Below are positions 1 through 7,151 of a DNA stretch of 64,000 nucleotides, piece by piece. The stretch's first letter is position 1; each line of letters begins with the position of its first letter. The stretch comes from Kribbella sp. NBC_01245 (GTDB lineage Bacteria; Actinomycetota; Actinomycetes; Propionibacteriales; Kribbellaceae). The position numbers and the translations under genes are program-made. The stretch is taken from positions 806,001-870,000 of the forward strand of contig NZ_CP108487.1 of NCBI RefSeq assembly GCF_036226525.1, read 5' to 3'. Below the pieces are notes generated by a model. That model searched no databases. It saw only the letters and a program-made list of their open reading frames with translations, and was not told the DNA's origin.

Positions 1-1
1 G

Positions 2-1840
2 GATCCGAACCCGTTGGACCAGGTCGGTGCGCCTGCAGTGCTGCATGCGCCGGTCCGGCACTCGCGGCCGATGCTCTCGCTGGAAAAGGCGACCCGCCCG
101 GAGCAGGTCGAGGCGTTCTTCAACCGCTTCCCGGGCCGGTCTGTTGTCGTCATGCCGAAGCTGGACGGGCTTTCCCTGGCACTGGTCTACGAGAACGGTC
201 AGCTGGCGCGGGCTATCACGCGTGGCGACGGGACGACCGGTGACGACGTGACCCCGCTGGTGCGGGCGTTGGCCGACGGCGTACCGACCAGAGTCGACGC
301 GCCGGGCCGCGTCGAGGTTCGGGGTGAGGCGGTCATGTTGCGCTCCACCTTCGCCGCCTACAACGCCAACCACCCGGACAGGCCGCTGATCAACCCACGC
401 AACGCCGCCGCCGGCACCCTGCGCGCGAAGGATCCGGCCACGGTCGCCGAGCGCCGCCTGCAGTTCCTCGCGTTCGACCTCCACACCGATCCCGACAGCA
501 CGGACTCCGACCTGGACCGGGCGTTGCAGGCCCTCGGGTTCACGGCCGCCGACATGCAGCACTGCGATGACGCGGCCGCGGCGCAGGCTGTGATCACCAC
601 GATCGAGAAGCAGCGCAACGACTTGGACTACGACCTCGACGGCGCCGTGCTGCGACTGGCCGATCGCGGCGCCTTCGCCGCGGCCGGGACCCGTTCGAGC
701 TCGCCGCGCGGCGCACTGGCGTTCAAGTTCGCCGCGGAGGAGAAGACCACCGTGCTGGCCGACGTCGTCTGGGATGTCGGGAAGACGGGCAAGATCGCCC
801 CGGTCGCGTGGCTTGAGCCGGTCTTCGTCGGCGGTACGACGGTCACGCGCGCCACGTTGGCCAATCAGGAGGTGATCCGGGCCCGCGGTATCAAGATCGG
901 CGACACGGTTCTGGTGCGTCGAGCCGGTGACGTGATCCCGTTCGTCGCCGGAGTGCTCGACGCGTCCCGGCGTACCGGCGCGGAGCGCGACATCGTGCCG
1001 CCCACCACCTGTCCGTCCTGCGCGCAGCCGTTGACCGAGCAAGGCAACAGCCGAGAGTTGTTCTGCACCAACGTCGCCTGCCCGGCCCAGACCGTACGAC
1101 GGCTGATCCATTGGGCCTCCCGGGCAGCGGCCGACATCGACGCGATCGGCGGGGTGTGGATCGAGCGCCTGGCCGAAGCGGGGATCCTCGAGCACCCGTC
1201 GGACTTCTACCGCCTGACCAAAGAGAGACTGTTCGAGTTCGACCGCATCGGCGAGATCTCCGCCACCCGGATGATCGAGTCGATCGACAACAGCCGCCAG
1301 GTCGGCCTCCGTCGCGCCCTGATCGGACTCGCCATCCCGATGGCCTCGGAAGGCACCGCAGCGCGCCTTTGCCGCGCGGGCTTCGGTTCCTTGGAAGAGG
1401 TCGCCGAAGCGGGCGAGGATGGGCTTGTCGCCGTGGACGACATCGGACCGAAGGTCGCCGCCTCGCTCGTCGAGCACCTGGCCCGCCTCCGACCCGAACT
1501 CGAACGCCTTCGCGAAGCCGGGGTATCACTCGACGTCCTCGAGGAAGACCTCCCACCCGTCGTCGCCGCGGGTGCCCCTCTGGCCGGCAAAACGGTCGTC
1601 GTCACCGGCGCGATCAGCGACCCTCGTTCCGGCGAAAAGGTCGCCCGGCCGGCTTTCCAGCGTCTTTGTGAGAACGCCGGAGCCACCATCGCCTCGTCAG
1701 TCTCAGCCAGCACCGACCTCCTCATCACCGGTGCCGACGTCGGCGCCTCCAAACTCACCAAGGCCGAAAAACTTGGCGTCGGAGTCGTCGACCAAGCCGA
1801 AATCTGGCGCCAACTCTCCGCCGCAGGCATCACCCTCTGA
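2..1840 (+). CDS. ligA: NAD-dependent DNA ligase LigA, 5' end outside window
   Basis: Seals nicks in duplex DNA using NAD+ as AMP donor. The reading frame is open from base 2, so the first roughly 70-80 residues (domain Ia and part of the adenylation domain) lie outside. Visible are the VGAP and RHSRPMLSLEKA segments before the adenylation site, the KLDG nucleotidylation motif (bases 157-168), TRGDGTTGDDVT, an OB fold, a four-cysteine zinc finger (CPSC...C...C), helix-hairpin-helix segments and a C-terminal BRCT domain from about base 1570. The helix-hairpin-helix region looks less canonical than housekeeping LigA, so this could be a second paralogue; that is a guess. It runs tail-to-tail with the next gene. 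Confidence 0.93.
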   Translation, partial: DPNPLDQVGAPAVLHAPVRHSRPMLSLEKATRPEQVEAFFNRFPGRSVVVMPKLDGLSLALVYENGQLARAITRGDGTTGDDVTPLVRALADGVPTRVDAPGRVEVRGEAVMLRSTFAAYNANHPDRPLINPRNAAAGTLRAKDPATVAERRLQFLAFDLHTDPDSTDSDLDRALQALGFTAADMQHCDDAAAAQAVITTIEKQRNDLDYDLDGAVLRLADRGAFAAAGTRSSSPRGALAFKFAAEEKTTVLADVVWDVGKTGKIAPVAWLEPVFVGGTTVTRATLANQEVIRARGIKIGDTVLVRRAGDVIPFVAGVLDASRRTGAERDIVPPTTCPSCAQPLTEQGNSRELFCTNVACPAQTVRRLIHWASRAAADIDAIGGVWIERLAEAGILEHPSDFYRLTKERLFEFDRIGEISATRMIESIDNSRQVGLRRALIGLAIPMASEGTAARLCRAGFGSLEEVAEAGEDGLVAVDDIGPKVAASLVEHLARLRPELERLREAGVSLDVLEEDLPPVVAAGAPLAGKTVVVTGAISDPRSGEKVARPAFQRLCENAGATIASSVSASTDLLITGADVGASKLTKAEKLGVGVVDQAEIWRQLSAAGITL

Positions 1841-1898
1841 CACCGGCGTGCGCCGCGAGCGAGAGTCGCCGCGGCCAGGGCGAGGGCGGAGATGAGGC

Positions 1899-2777
1899 TC
1901 AGGTGCTCTGGCGGAGGCCGGCCAGGAACGGGAGGATCGCCTGGATGAAGTGCTCGTTGCGATCGCCGGCGACCATGTGACCGGCGCCTGCCACGTCGAT
2001 GCGTTGGGCGGCGGGTACTTTCGCGCAGAACTCTGCGGCGATCACGTCGGATACGACGTCACTGATCGCGCCCCGGACGAGCAAGATCGGGACACTGGCG
2101 GCACGGGCGGCGGCGAGATAGCGCGCCGGGGCGCCGGGCGTATGGATGCGATCGACGAAGCGTTCGACCAGGAGTGGGTCCCAGTGCCAGATCCAGCGAT
2201 CGCCTTTCCTCCGCAGGTTCCGCCGAAGTCCGTCGTGGTCTTCCGGACGATCACGATGCGGTAGGTAGGCCGCTACGGAATCGGCGGCTTCGTCGAGGCT
2301 TGAGAATCCGTCTGGCCGGCCCGCCATGAAGTCGACGATTCGGCGAGTACCGGCAGGGTTCGGGCGGTGGGCGACATCGACGAGTACCAGGGCGCGGGTG
2401 ACGGCTCGCGGTGCTTCGCCCGTGGCCAGCAAGGAACTGAGGCCGCCGAGCGAAGCGCCCACGAGCACGGGCGGCTCGCCGAGGCCGGCAACGATCGCGC
2501 GTACGTCGTCGGCGAAGAGGTCGACGTCATAGGCGCCGTCGGGCGACCAGTCACTTTCGCCGTGCCCGCGCAGATCCGGCGCGATGACCCTCCACCCCAA
2601 GCCAGCCAATAACCGCCCCGCCGCCTTCCACGCGCCGCGAGTCTGGCCGCCGCCATGCAAGAGAACGATCGGCGGCGCGTCCTCCACACCCCAAACGTCC
2701 GCCACGAGCCCGATCCCGCCGCTGCCCTCGAACCGCTGCACCAGCGGTACCGGCTCCGCGGCGGCGCTGGTGGTCAT
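1899..2777 (-). CDS. alpha/beta-fold hydrolase
   Basis: Cytoplasmic serine hydrolase of 292 residues, the usual size. It has the oxyanion loop HGGGQTRGAW near residue 41, a nucleophile elbow VGASLGG (Ser about 109) and a late His in GAGHMVAGDRN (about 267), which together give the classic Ser-Asp-His arrangement. No signal peptide is seen. Its ATG overlaps the stop of the TetR gene by four bases, so the two are co-transcribed and the regulator probably controls the hydrolase. The substrate cannot be told from sequence. Confidence 0.88.
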   Translation of the reverse strand: MTTSAAAEPVPLVQRFEGSGGIGLVADVWGVEDAPPIVLLHGGGQTRGAWKAAGRLLAGLGWRVIAPDLRGHGESDWSPDGAYDVDLFADDVRAIVAGLGEPPVLVGASLGGLSSLLATGEAPRAVTRALVLVDVAHRPNPAGTRRIVDFMAGRPDGFSSLDEAADSVAAYLPHRDRPEDHDGLRRNLRRKGDRWIWHWDPLLVERFVDRIHTPGAPARYLAAARAASVPILLVRGAISDVVSDVIAAEFCAKVPAAQRIDVAGAGHMVAGDRNEHFIQAILPFLAGLRQST

Positions 2778-3463
2778 GTCGTCTGTCGCGTTGTGGGTCG
2801 TACCGTGCGGTGGCTATTCAAGCGGCTCAGGAAGTGGCTGCGTTGTTGGTCCACGGCCGCCGCGGCGAGGGCTACGTCGAGGGCGAGGAGTGCCTGGGCG
2901 GCGAATTGTTGCTCGTCGATTTGGCCGGCGATCCATTGGTGCGTTACGCCAACGCTGGCGCTGGCGACGACCCCGGCGAGTGTTGCCACGTCGATGTCGG
3001 TGCGCAGCAGGCCTGTGCGCTGTGCGTCGGCGAGAGCGTGCCGCAAGTGGCTGAGTGGGCCGCGGCTGAGGACCAGCCCGCTCTGCTCCCACTCGATGAG
3101 GATCCGCCGCGACACACTGGCGTTCTCGATGAACAGGTCGACCGTCTGTGCTACCACTTCCTGTGCGCGGCCGATGGCATCGCGCGTGTGGGCTTCGGCG
3201 AGGCGCTGCTCGAGCTCTCCCAGGAAGGATGCGGCGAGGGCCTGCCAAATCTTGTCGCGCGGTCCGACGAGGTTGTAGACGGTCGCGGGCGCTACCTCCG
3301 CACGCTCGGCGATCCGCTCGGCCGTCAGGGGATCGTCGGGCCGCTCCCGCAGGAGCTCGCGCGCCGCTTCGAGGATTCGAGTGCGCCGCGCCAGTTTGTG
3401 ACGCTCGCGCAGGCCTCCTTCACGCAGCTGCGCCGTCTCAAGGGCGGCCCGCTCAGTCGGCAT
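2774..3463 (-). CDS. TetR-family transcriptional regulator
   Basis: About 229 residues. An N-terminal TetR helix-turn-helix follows RRTRILEAARELL, with ERIAERAEVAPATVYNLVGPRDKIW as the recognition region; the rest is a ligand-binding helical domain. An upstream in-frame ATG at 3523 would add 20 residues, but the ATG at 3463 is preceded by GAAGG at good spacing, and the longer form would translate through the operator-like dyad at 3479-3514. First gene of a two-gene unit with the hydrolase. Likely a self-regulating repressor, as is usual in the family; the ligand is unknown. Confidence 0.9.
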   Translation of the reverse strand: MPTERAALETAQLREGGLRERHKLARRTRILEAARELLRERPDDPLTAERIAERAEVAPATVYNLVGPRDKIWQALAASFLGELEQRLAEAHTRDAIGRAQEVVAQTVDLFIENASVSRRILIEWEQSGLVLSRGPLSHLRHALADAQRTGLLRTDIDVATLAGVVASASVGVTHQWIAGQIDEQQFAAQALLALDVALAAAAVDQQRSHFLSRLNSHRTVRPTTRQTT

Positions 3464-3478
3464 CGCAGTACCTTCATT

Positions 3479-3514
3479 CTTAGAGGGTGGTCTATTTCTA
3501 GAGAGATCTCTAAG
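3479..3514. promoter_or_regulatory. operator-like dyads upstream of the TetR gene
   Basis: CTTAGAG (3479-3485) and CTCTAAG (3508-3514) form a perfect inverted repeat, and nested inside is the perfect palindrome AGAGATCTCT (3502-3511). The site begins 15 bp upstream of the preferred TetR start, where an autoregulatory operator is expected. The local AT-rich composition contrasts with the flanking DNA. Function is inferred from position and symmetry only. Confidence 0.6.
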
Positions 3515-3665
3515 TTCCGTCAAGGCTCAACGGCCGCGGTGACGGAGATCGGCGGCTTGCGAGCGCCAGGATTCGACGTTTCGGCGCCGATCTCCAGAGG
3601 CTTCGGGCCGGGCGGGAGCGCCCGAACGGGCGAAAGGCTCGCCTGTGCGAGGACTGGCCGCGCGG

Positions 3666-3709
3666 CGACGGCCCTACGACGGCGTCAGGTGGCCGTCGTA
3701 GGGCCGTCG
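3666..3709. terminator. 18-bp perfect stem hairpin in a gene-free stretch
   Basis: Bases 3666-3683 are the exact reverse complement of 3692-3709, leaving an 8-base loop (3684-3691). The hairpin lies in the 340-bp gap between the TetR start (3463) and the stop of the next minus-strand gene (3804). It could end transcription of the secreted-protein gene, but there is no T-run on either side, so a factor-dependent terminator, RNA-processing hairpin or small mobile-repeat remnant are alternatives. Apart from this hairpin and the TetR operator, nothing else was recognised in the gap. Confidence 0.6.
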
Positions 3710-3803
3710 TGCAGCTCACCTTGAGGGCGACGGCAGCTAGCGCGCCGCGGCAGGTGGTGAGGTGCTGCTGGTTAGAACGTGCCGCCAGTGGGCTGGTGGT
3801 CGA

Positions 3804-4196
3804 TCACTTGATCTTTACCAGGACGAGCGCGTCGCTGCTCCATGGCCGGTCCGGGCTCTGCCAGTAGAGGGTGATCATTCCGGGCGTGCCGGAGTCGGGC
3901 TCGCACACCCGGCTTGCGCTGATGAACTCCTGGGACGCGATCTTCACCGCCAATTTCTCCTTGTCGGCGGTGAACGACGGCTTTCCCTCGAAATTGTCGA
4001 GGATGAGCTTGCCGTCCTTGTCGAACTGCCAAAGGGTGTCCCACACGCCCTCGAAGCCGCGGTAGTTATGGCCGGCATAGTCCTCGAGTTTGGTGCCGCA
4101 CTCGGCCGCGGTGGTCTGTGCCGAGGTGAGGCCGCTGGCGGCAAGGCCGCTGACTGTGGCCACTGCGACGAACTGGCCTACGCGCTGAACGTTCAT
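3804..4196 (-). CDS. small secreted protein of unknown function
   Basis: About 130 residues, not recognised as a known family. The N-terminus MNVQRVGQFVAVATVSGLAASG with SAQTTA around residue 28 looks like a Sec signal peptide. The mature part has two cysteines (AECGTK and SRVCEPD) that could form one disulfide, and ends YWQSPDRPWSSDALVLVKIK. The start at 4196 has a strong GGAAGGAAG ribosome site; a longer in-frame start at 4262 would place the signal peptide internally. The promoter region has a perfect dyad at 4219-4243. It is divergent from the flavoprotein gene at 4426. Confidence 0.75.
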   Translation of the reverse strand: MNVQRVGQFVAVATVSGLAASGLTSAQTTAAECGTKLEDYAGHNYRGFEGVWDTLWQFDKDGKLILDNFEGKPSFTADKEKLAVKIASQEFISASRVCEPDSGTPGMITLYWQSPDRPWSSDALVLVKIK

Positions 4197-4218
4197 GGTG
4201 GTCTTCCTTCCCCGTAAG

Positions 4219-4243
4219 GTTTGATTGCGGTAGGTAATCAAAC
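4219..4243. promoter_or_regulatory. perfect inverted repeat GTTTGATT-N9-AATCAAAC
   Basis: Eight-base arms (4219-4226 and 4236-4243) are exact reverse complements around a 9-base spacer. The site is 22 bp upstream of the start of the secreted-protein gene and is AT-rich in a GC-rich region, as expected for a repressor or activator site. A further 8-bp palindrome TACCGGTA follows at 4251-4258. No cognate regulator can be assigned. Confidence 0.55.
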
Positions 4244-4339
4244 GCTTGCATACCGGTACCACCCCCTAAACCTGTCCACTCAGCGACGATTTCTACCGCG
4301 AGAGCCGGGGCGAATGTGGCGTGGGTCACAAAGATCGGG

Positions 4340-4366
4340 TGTCACGTTCCACCGTCGTTATCTGTC
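4340..4366 (+). promoter_or_regulatory. candidate ECF41-type promoter for the flavoprotein gene
   Basis: TGTCACG (4340-4346) is followed after exactly 16 bases by TGTC (4363-4366). The ECF41 consensus, as I recall it, is TGTCACA-N16-CGTC, so each half differs by one base. It would give a leader of about 50 bases before the ATG at 4426. An ECF41 sigma gene lies immediately downstream of that flavoprotein, and ECF41 factors typically drive such neighbouring genes. Confidence 0.45.
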
Positions 4367-4425
4367 CCATGGCCGTCACCAACCGACGAACCCCGTACCG
4401 GTGACACCGACCAGGGAGCAACGAC

Positions 4426-5607
4426 ATGAACCACCACCCGCATCGGATCGTCGTCCTCGGCGCCGGTTACACCGGCATGCTGGCCGCAGTGCGGTTGGCC
4501 AGGCGGACCCGCAAGCTCGATGTCGAGATCACCTTGGTGAACCCGTCCGCCCGCTTCACCGAGCGGCTGCGGATGCACCAGATCGCGGCGGGCCAGGAAC
4601 TTGCCGATCATCGGATTCCCGACCTGCTGGCAGGCGCCGGCGTCGAGTTCGTCCAGGGCTGGGCCACGTCCATCGACACGGTTGGCCAGCGGGTCCTCGT
4701 CGACGACACCACGGCCCTGCGCTACGACACCCTCGTGTACGCGCTCGGCAGCAGCACGGCCACGGACATCGTGCCCGGTGCCGCCGACCACGCTTGGACC
4801 TTGAACGATCCCCGCACCGCACACCGCTTCTCCGAACAGCTCGCGGCGGTCGCGGCCGATGGCGGCAAGGTCGCGGTCTGCGGCGGCGGCTTGACCGGCA
4901 TCGAGGCCGCGGCCGAAATCGCCGAGAACCACCCGGGACTGACGGTCACGCTGATCAGTGGCAGCCGCCCGGGCGCGATGATGGGCGACAAAGCGCGGGC
5001 CTACCTGAACAAGGCGCTGGACCGGCTCGGTGTCGTGCGCGAGATCGGTCACGCTGTCACCAAGGTCCTTCCCGATGCGGTCGAGCTGGCCAACGGCGAG
5101 CTGGTTGCCGCGGACCTGGTTCTGTGGACCGCCGGCGTCCGGGTGTCTCCGCTGGCTGCCCAGGCGGGCATTGAAACCGACGCCCGCGGCCTGATCGTCG
5201 TCGACCCGGGCCTGCGTTCGGTGTCGCACCCGAACATCCACGCCATCGGCGATGCCGCGGCTGTACGGCAGCCCTGGGGCCAGATCCACGGCACCTGCCA
5301 GTCAGGCCTGCCGACCGCCGCCTATACCGCCGACGCGATCGCGCGGGAACTGCGCGGCAAGCAGGTAAAGCCGTTCCGGTTCGGCTACTTCCACCAGCCG
5401 GTCAGCCTCGGACGCAAGGACGCGGTCATCCAGTTCACCAACGCCGACGACACCCCCGGACGGTTCCATCTGACCGGACGTGTCGCGGTGAAGTACAAGG
5501 AGGCCGTCAGCAGCAGCCCGGTGCCGACCTTCAAGCTGAGCAGGAAGCTGACGATGTCGGTCCAGCTGTCCAAGGACGGCAAGGCGACTCGCGCAGCCAA
5601 AGGCTGA
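4426..5607 (+). CDS. NDH-2-like FAD/NAD(P) oxidoreductase
   Basis: 393 residues, pyridine-nucleotide-disulfide reductase fold. The N-terminal FAD site is RIVVLGAGYTGMLAAVRLA (residue about 8), the central NAD(P) site is VAVCGGGLTGIEAAAEIAE (about 149), and the late FAD motif is HAIGDAAAVRQPWG (about 274). No redox cysteine pair is visible, so it is closer to type II NADH dehydrogenases or ferredoxin reductases. The ATG has GGGAG upstream. It lies 53 bp ahead of an ECF41 sigma factor; oxidoreductases are among the standard ECF41 partner genes, which supports a functional pair. Confidence 0.88.
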   Translation: MNHHPHRIVVLGAGYTGMLAAVRLARRTRKLDVEITLVNPSARFTERLRMHQIAAGQELADHRIPDLLAGAGVEFVQGWATSIDTVGQRVLVDDTTALRYDTLVYALGSSTATDIVPGAADHAWTLNDPRTAHRFSEQLAAVAADGGKVAVCGGGLTGIEAAAEIAENHPGLTVTLISGSRPGAMMGDKARAYLNKALDRLGVVREIGHAVTKVLPDAVELANGELVAADLVLWTAGVRVSPLAAQAGIETDARGLIVVDPGLRSVSHPNIHAIGDAAAVRQPWGQIHGTCQSGLPTAAYTADAIARELRGKQVKPFRFGYFHQPVSLGRKDAVIQFTNADDTPGRFHLTGRVAVKYKEAVSSSPVPTFKLSRKLTMSVQLSKDGKATRAAKG

Positions 5608-5625
5608 AGCGTCAGACATCGCAGC

Positions 5626-5653
5626 GGCGGATAGGTGAGGCGGGCGGATAGGT
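5626..5653 (+). repeat. 11-bp direct repeat before the ECF41 sigma gene
   Basis: GGCGGATAGGT occurs at 5626-5636 and again at 5643-5653, 17 bp apart, ending 7 bases before the sigma-factor ATG. The second copy overlaps where the ribosome site should be. It may be a regulator site or a local duplication that created a second ribosome site. Confidence 0.4.
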
Positions 5654-5660
5654 TAAGCCG

Positions 5661-6542
5661 ATGGCCGACGTACTGGATCCCTTCATCGAGCATCGACGGC
5701 TGCTGTTCTCGACCGCCTACCGGATGCTCGGCACCGTCACCGATGCGGAGGACATCTTGCAGGACACGTGGTTGAAGTGGCACGACATCGACCAGTCGAC
5801 GGTCACGCACCCCAAGTCCTATCTGGTCCGTACGGTCACCAACCTCTCCTTGAACCGGCTCACGTCCGCCAAGGCCACCCGCGAGACGTACATCGGCCCT
5901 TGGCTGCCCGAGCCGCTCCTGACCTCGCCGAACATCGCGGAGCAGACGGAATTGGCCGACACCGTCTCCACCGCGATGTTGGTGGTGCTGGAAACCCTGA
6001 ATCCGGTCGAGCGCGCGGTGTTCCTGCTGCGCGAGGTCTTCGGCTACTCGCACGCCGAAATCGCCGACACGCTCGACCGGCCCGAGGCCACGGTTCGTCA
6101 GATCGCGCACCGCGCCAAGGGGCACGTCCAGTCTCGCCGCCCGCGGTTCGATACCGACCAGGCCGAGCGGTCGCACATCACCGAGCAGTTCATGGCCGCC
6201 TGCTCGGGAGGCGATCTCAACGCCTTGATGGATCTGCTCGCCCCCGATGTCACCGCGTGGTCCGACGGCGGTGGCGTGGTGACCGCGGCCCGGCGTCCGT
6301 TGCACGGCGCCGACCATGTCGCCCGTTGGATCCTTGGTGTGCTCGCCAAACCGGTCTCCGCGGGCTTCACGCTCGAGTCCGCCGACATCAATGGCGAACT
6401 CGGCACCCTCGCCCTGATCGGCGGCAACCCGGGTGCCGCGTTCACCTATGACCTCGTCGACGGCCGCATCCAGAACCTGCGCTTCCAGGTCAATCCCAAC
6501 AAACTCAAAGGGTTGTACCTGGGCACCGACACTCTCGGCTGA
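5661..6542 (+). CDS. ECF41-family RNA polymerase sigma factor with SnoaL tail
   Basis: 293 residues. Sigma region 2 (LFSTAYRMLGTVTDAEDILQ) and region 4 (EVFGYSHAEIADTLDRPEAT) are followed by a SnoaL-like domain from about 175. The hallmarks of ECF41 are all present: WLPEP in the linker between regions 2 and 4, DGGG in the SnoaL domain (DGGGVV) and a terminal NPNKL matching the family NPDKL. In this family the fused C-terminal domain, rather than a separate anti-sigma factor, controls activity. It probably drives the adjacent flavoprotein gene through the promoter at 4340-4366. Confidence 0.92.
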   Translation: MADVLDPFIEHRRLLFSTAYRMLGTVTDAEDILQDTWLKWHDIDQSTVTHPKSYLVRTVTNLSLNRLTSAKATRETYIGPWLPEPLLTSPNIAEQTELADTVSTAMLVVLETLNPVERAVFLLREVFGYSHAEIADTLDRPEATVRQIAHRAKGHVQSRRPRFDTDQAERSHITEQFMAACSGGDLNALMDLLAPDVTAWSDGGGVVTAARRPLHGADHVARWILGVLAKPVSAGFTLESADINGELGTLALIGGNPGAAFTYDLVDGRIQNLRFQVNPNKLKGLYLGTDTLG

Positions 6543-6557
6543 AGCTGAAGGGTGGGC

Positions 6558-7130
6558 TCAGTCCTGGCGGGGGAGCAGCAGGGGTTTGAGCGATTCGCGA
6601 GCCCGGTTGATCCGGGACTTGACGGTACCGACCGGGACGCCGAGTTGGTCGGCGATCTCGTCGTAGCTGAGTTCGTAGACGTCGCGCAGCACCAGCGCGG
6701 TGACCGTCTCCGGATGGTGGGTATCCAGCCGCTCCAGCGCGTCGAGCAGATCCAGCCGGGTGCCGGCGACAACGCTGGTGGTGCGCGGATCTGGCCGGTC
6801 GTACCTGGCCGGGCGATCGTCCTGCTGCACAGCCGAAGCGTTCTCGACCGCGCGGCGCTTGAGCCGCCGGTACGTTTCCCGGGCGGCGTTCGACGCGACC
6901 ACGTGGACCCAGGTGGTGAACCGGCTCCGGCCGGAGAAGGTGCCGACCTTTGTCGCGACCGCCAGCAGCGCATCCTGGCAGGCGTCCTCGGCGTCGGCGC
7001 GATGAGGTAACACGCGCTGGCAGATCCGCATCACCTGCGGCTGCACTTGCCGGATCAGCTCGTCCAGTAGCGCGGGATCTTTTGCAGCGCGCCGGGCCAG
7101 TTCGTCGAGCGCGTCCGCATCGATTGACAT
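6558..7130 (-). CDS. ECF sigma-70 family sigma factor
   Basis: 190 residues with only regions 2 (DAEDACQDALLAVATKVGTF, RSRFTTWVHVVASNAARE) and 4 (YELSYDEIADQLGVPVGTVK), the normal ECF size. The start MSIDADALDELARRAA is chosen because upstream codons run into the divergent kinase gene. No Shine-Dalgarno sequence precedes it (the upstream bases are CCTCAACACC), but TATCCT sits 7 bases before the ATG, so the transcript may be leaderless. No anti-sigma gene is adjacent; the neighbouring membrane kinase is a possible signal input. Confidence 0.9.
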   Translation of the reverse strand: MSIDADALDELARRAAKDPALLDELIRQVQPQVMRICQRVLPHRADAEDACQDALLAVATKVGTFSGRSRFTTWVHVVASNAARETYRRLKRRAVENASAVQQDDRPARYDRPDPRTTSVVAGTRLDLLDALERLDTHHPETVTALVLRDVYELSYDEIADQLGVPVGTVKSRINRARESLKPLLLPRQD

Positions 7131-7137
7131 GGTGTTG

Positions 7138-7145
7138 AGGATAAT
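7138..7145. promoter_or_regulatory. overlapping divergent leaderless -10 elements
   Basis: Only 21 bp separate the divergent ATGs at 7130 and 7152. On the plus strand GATAAT (7140-7145) ends six bases before the kinase ATG; on the minus strand TATCCT (complement of 7138-7143) ends seven bases before the sigma ATG. Each places a start site at or next to the A of its ATG, and neither start has a Shine-Dalgarno sequence. The two hexamers share four base pairs. Confidence 0.55.
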
Positions 7146-7151
7146 GACGCC

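Noticed and set aside
2..1840. Truncated LigA as a pseudogene
   Set aside because: The frame is open to the window edge and all downstream domains are intact; truncation is due to the window.
4353..4356. CGTC at 4353-4356 as -10 of an ECF41 promoter
   Set aside because: Only 6 bases from TGTCACG; spacing of 16 points to TGTC at 4363 instead.
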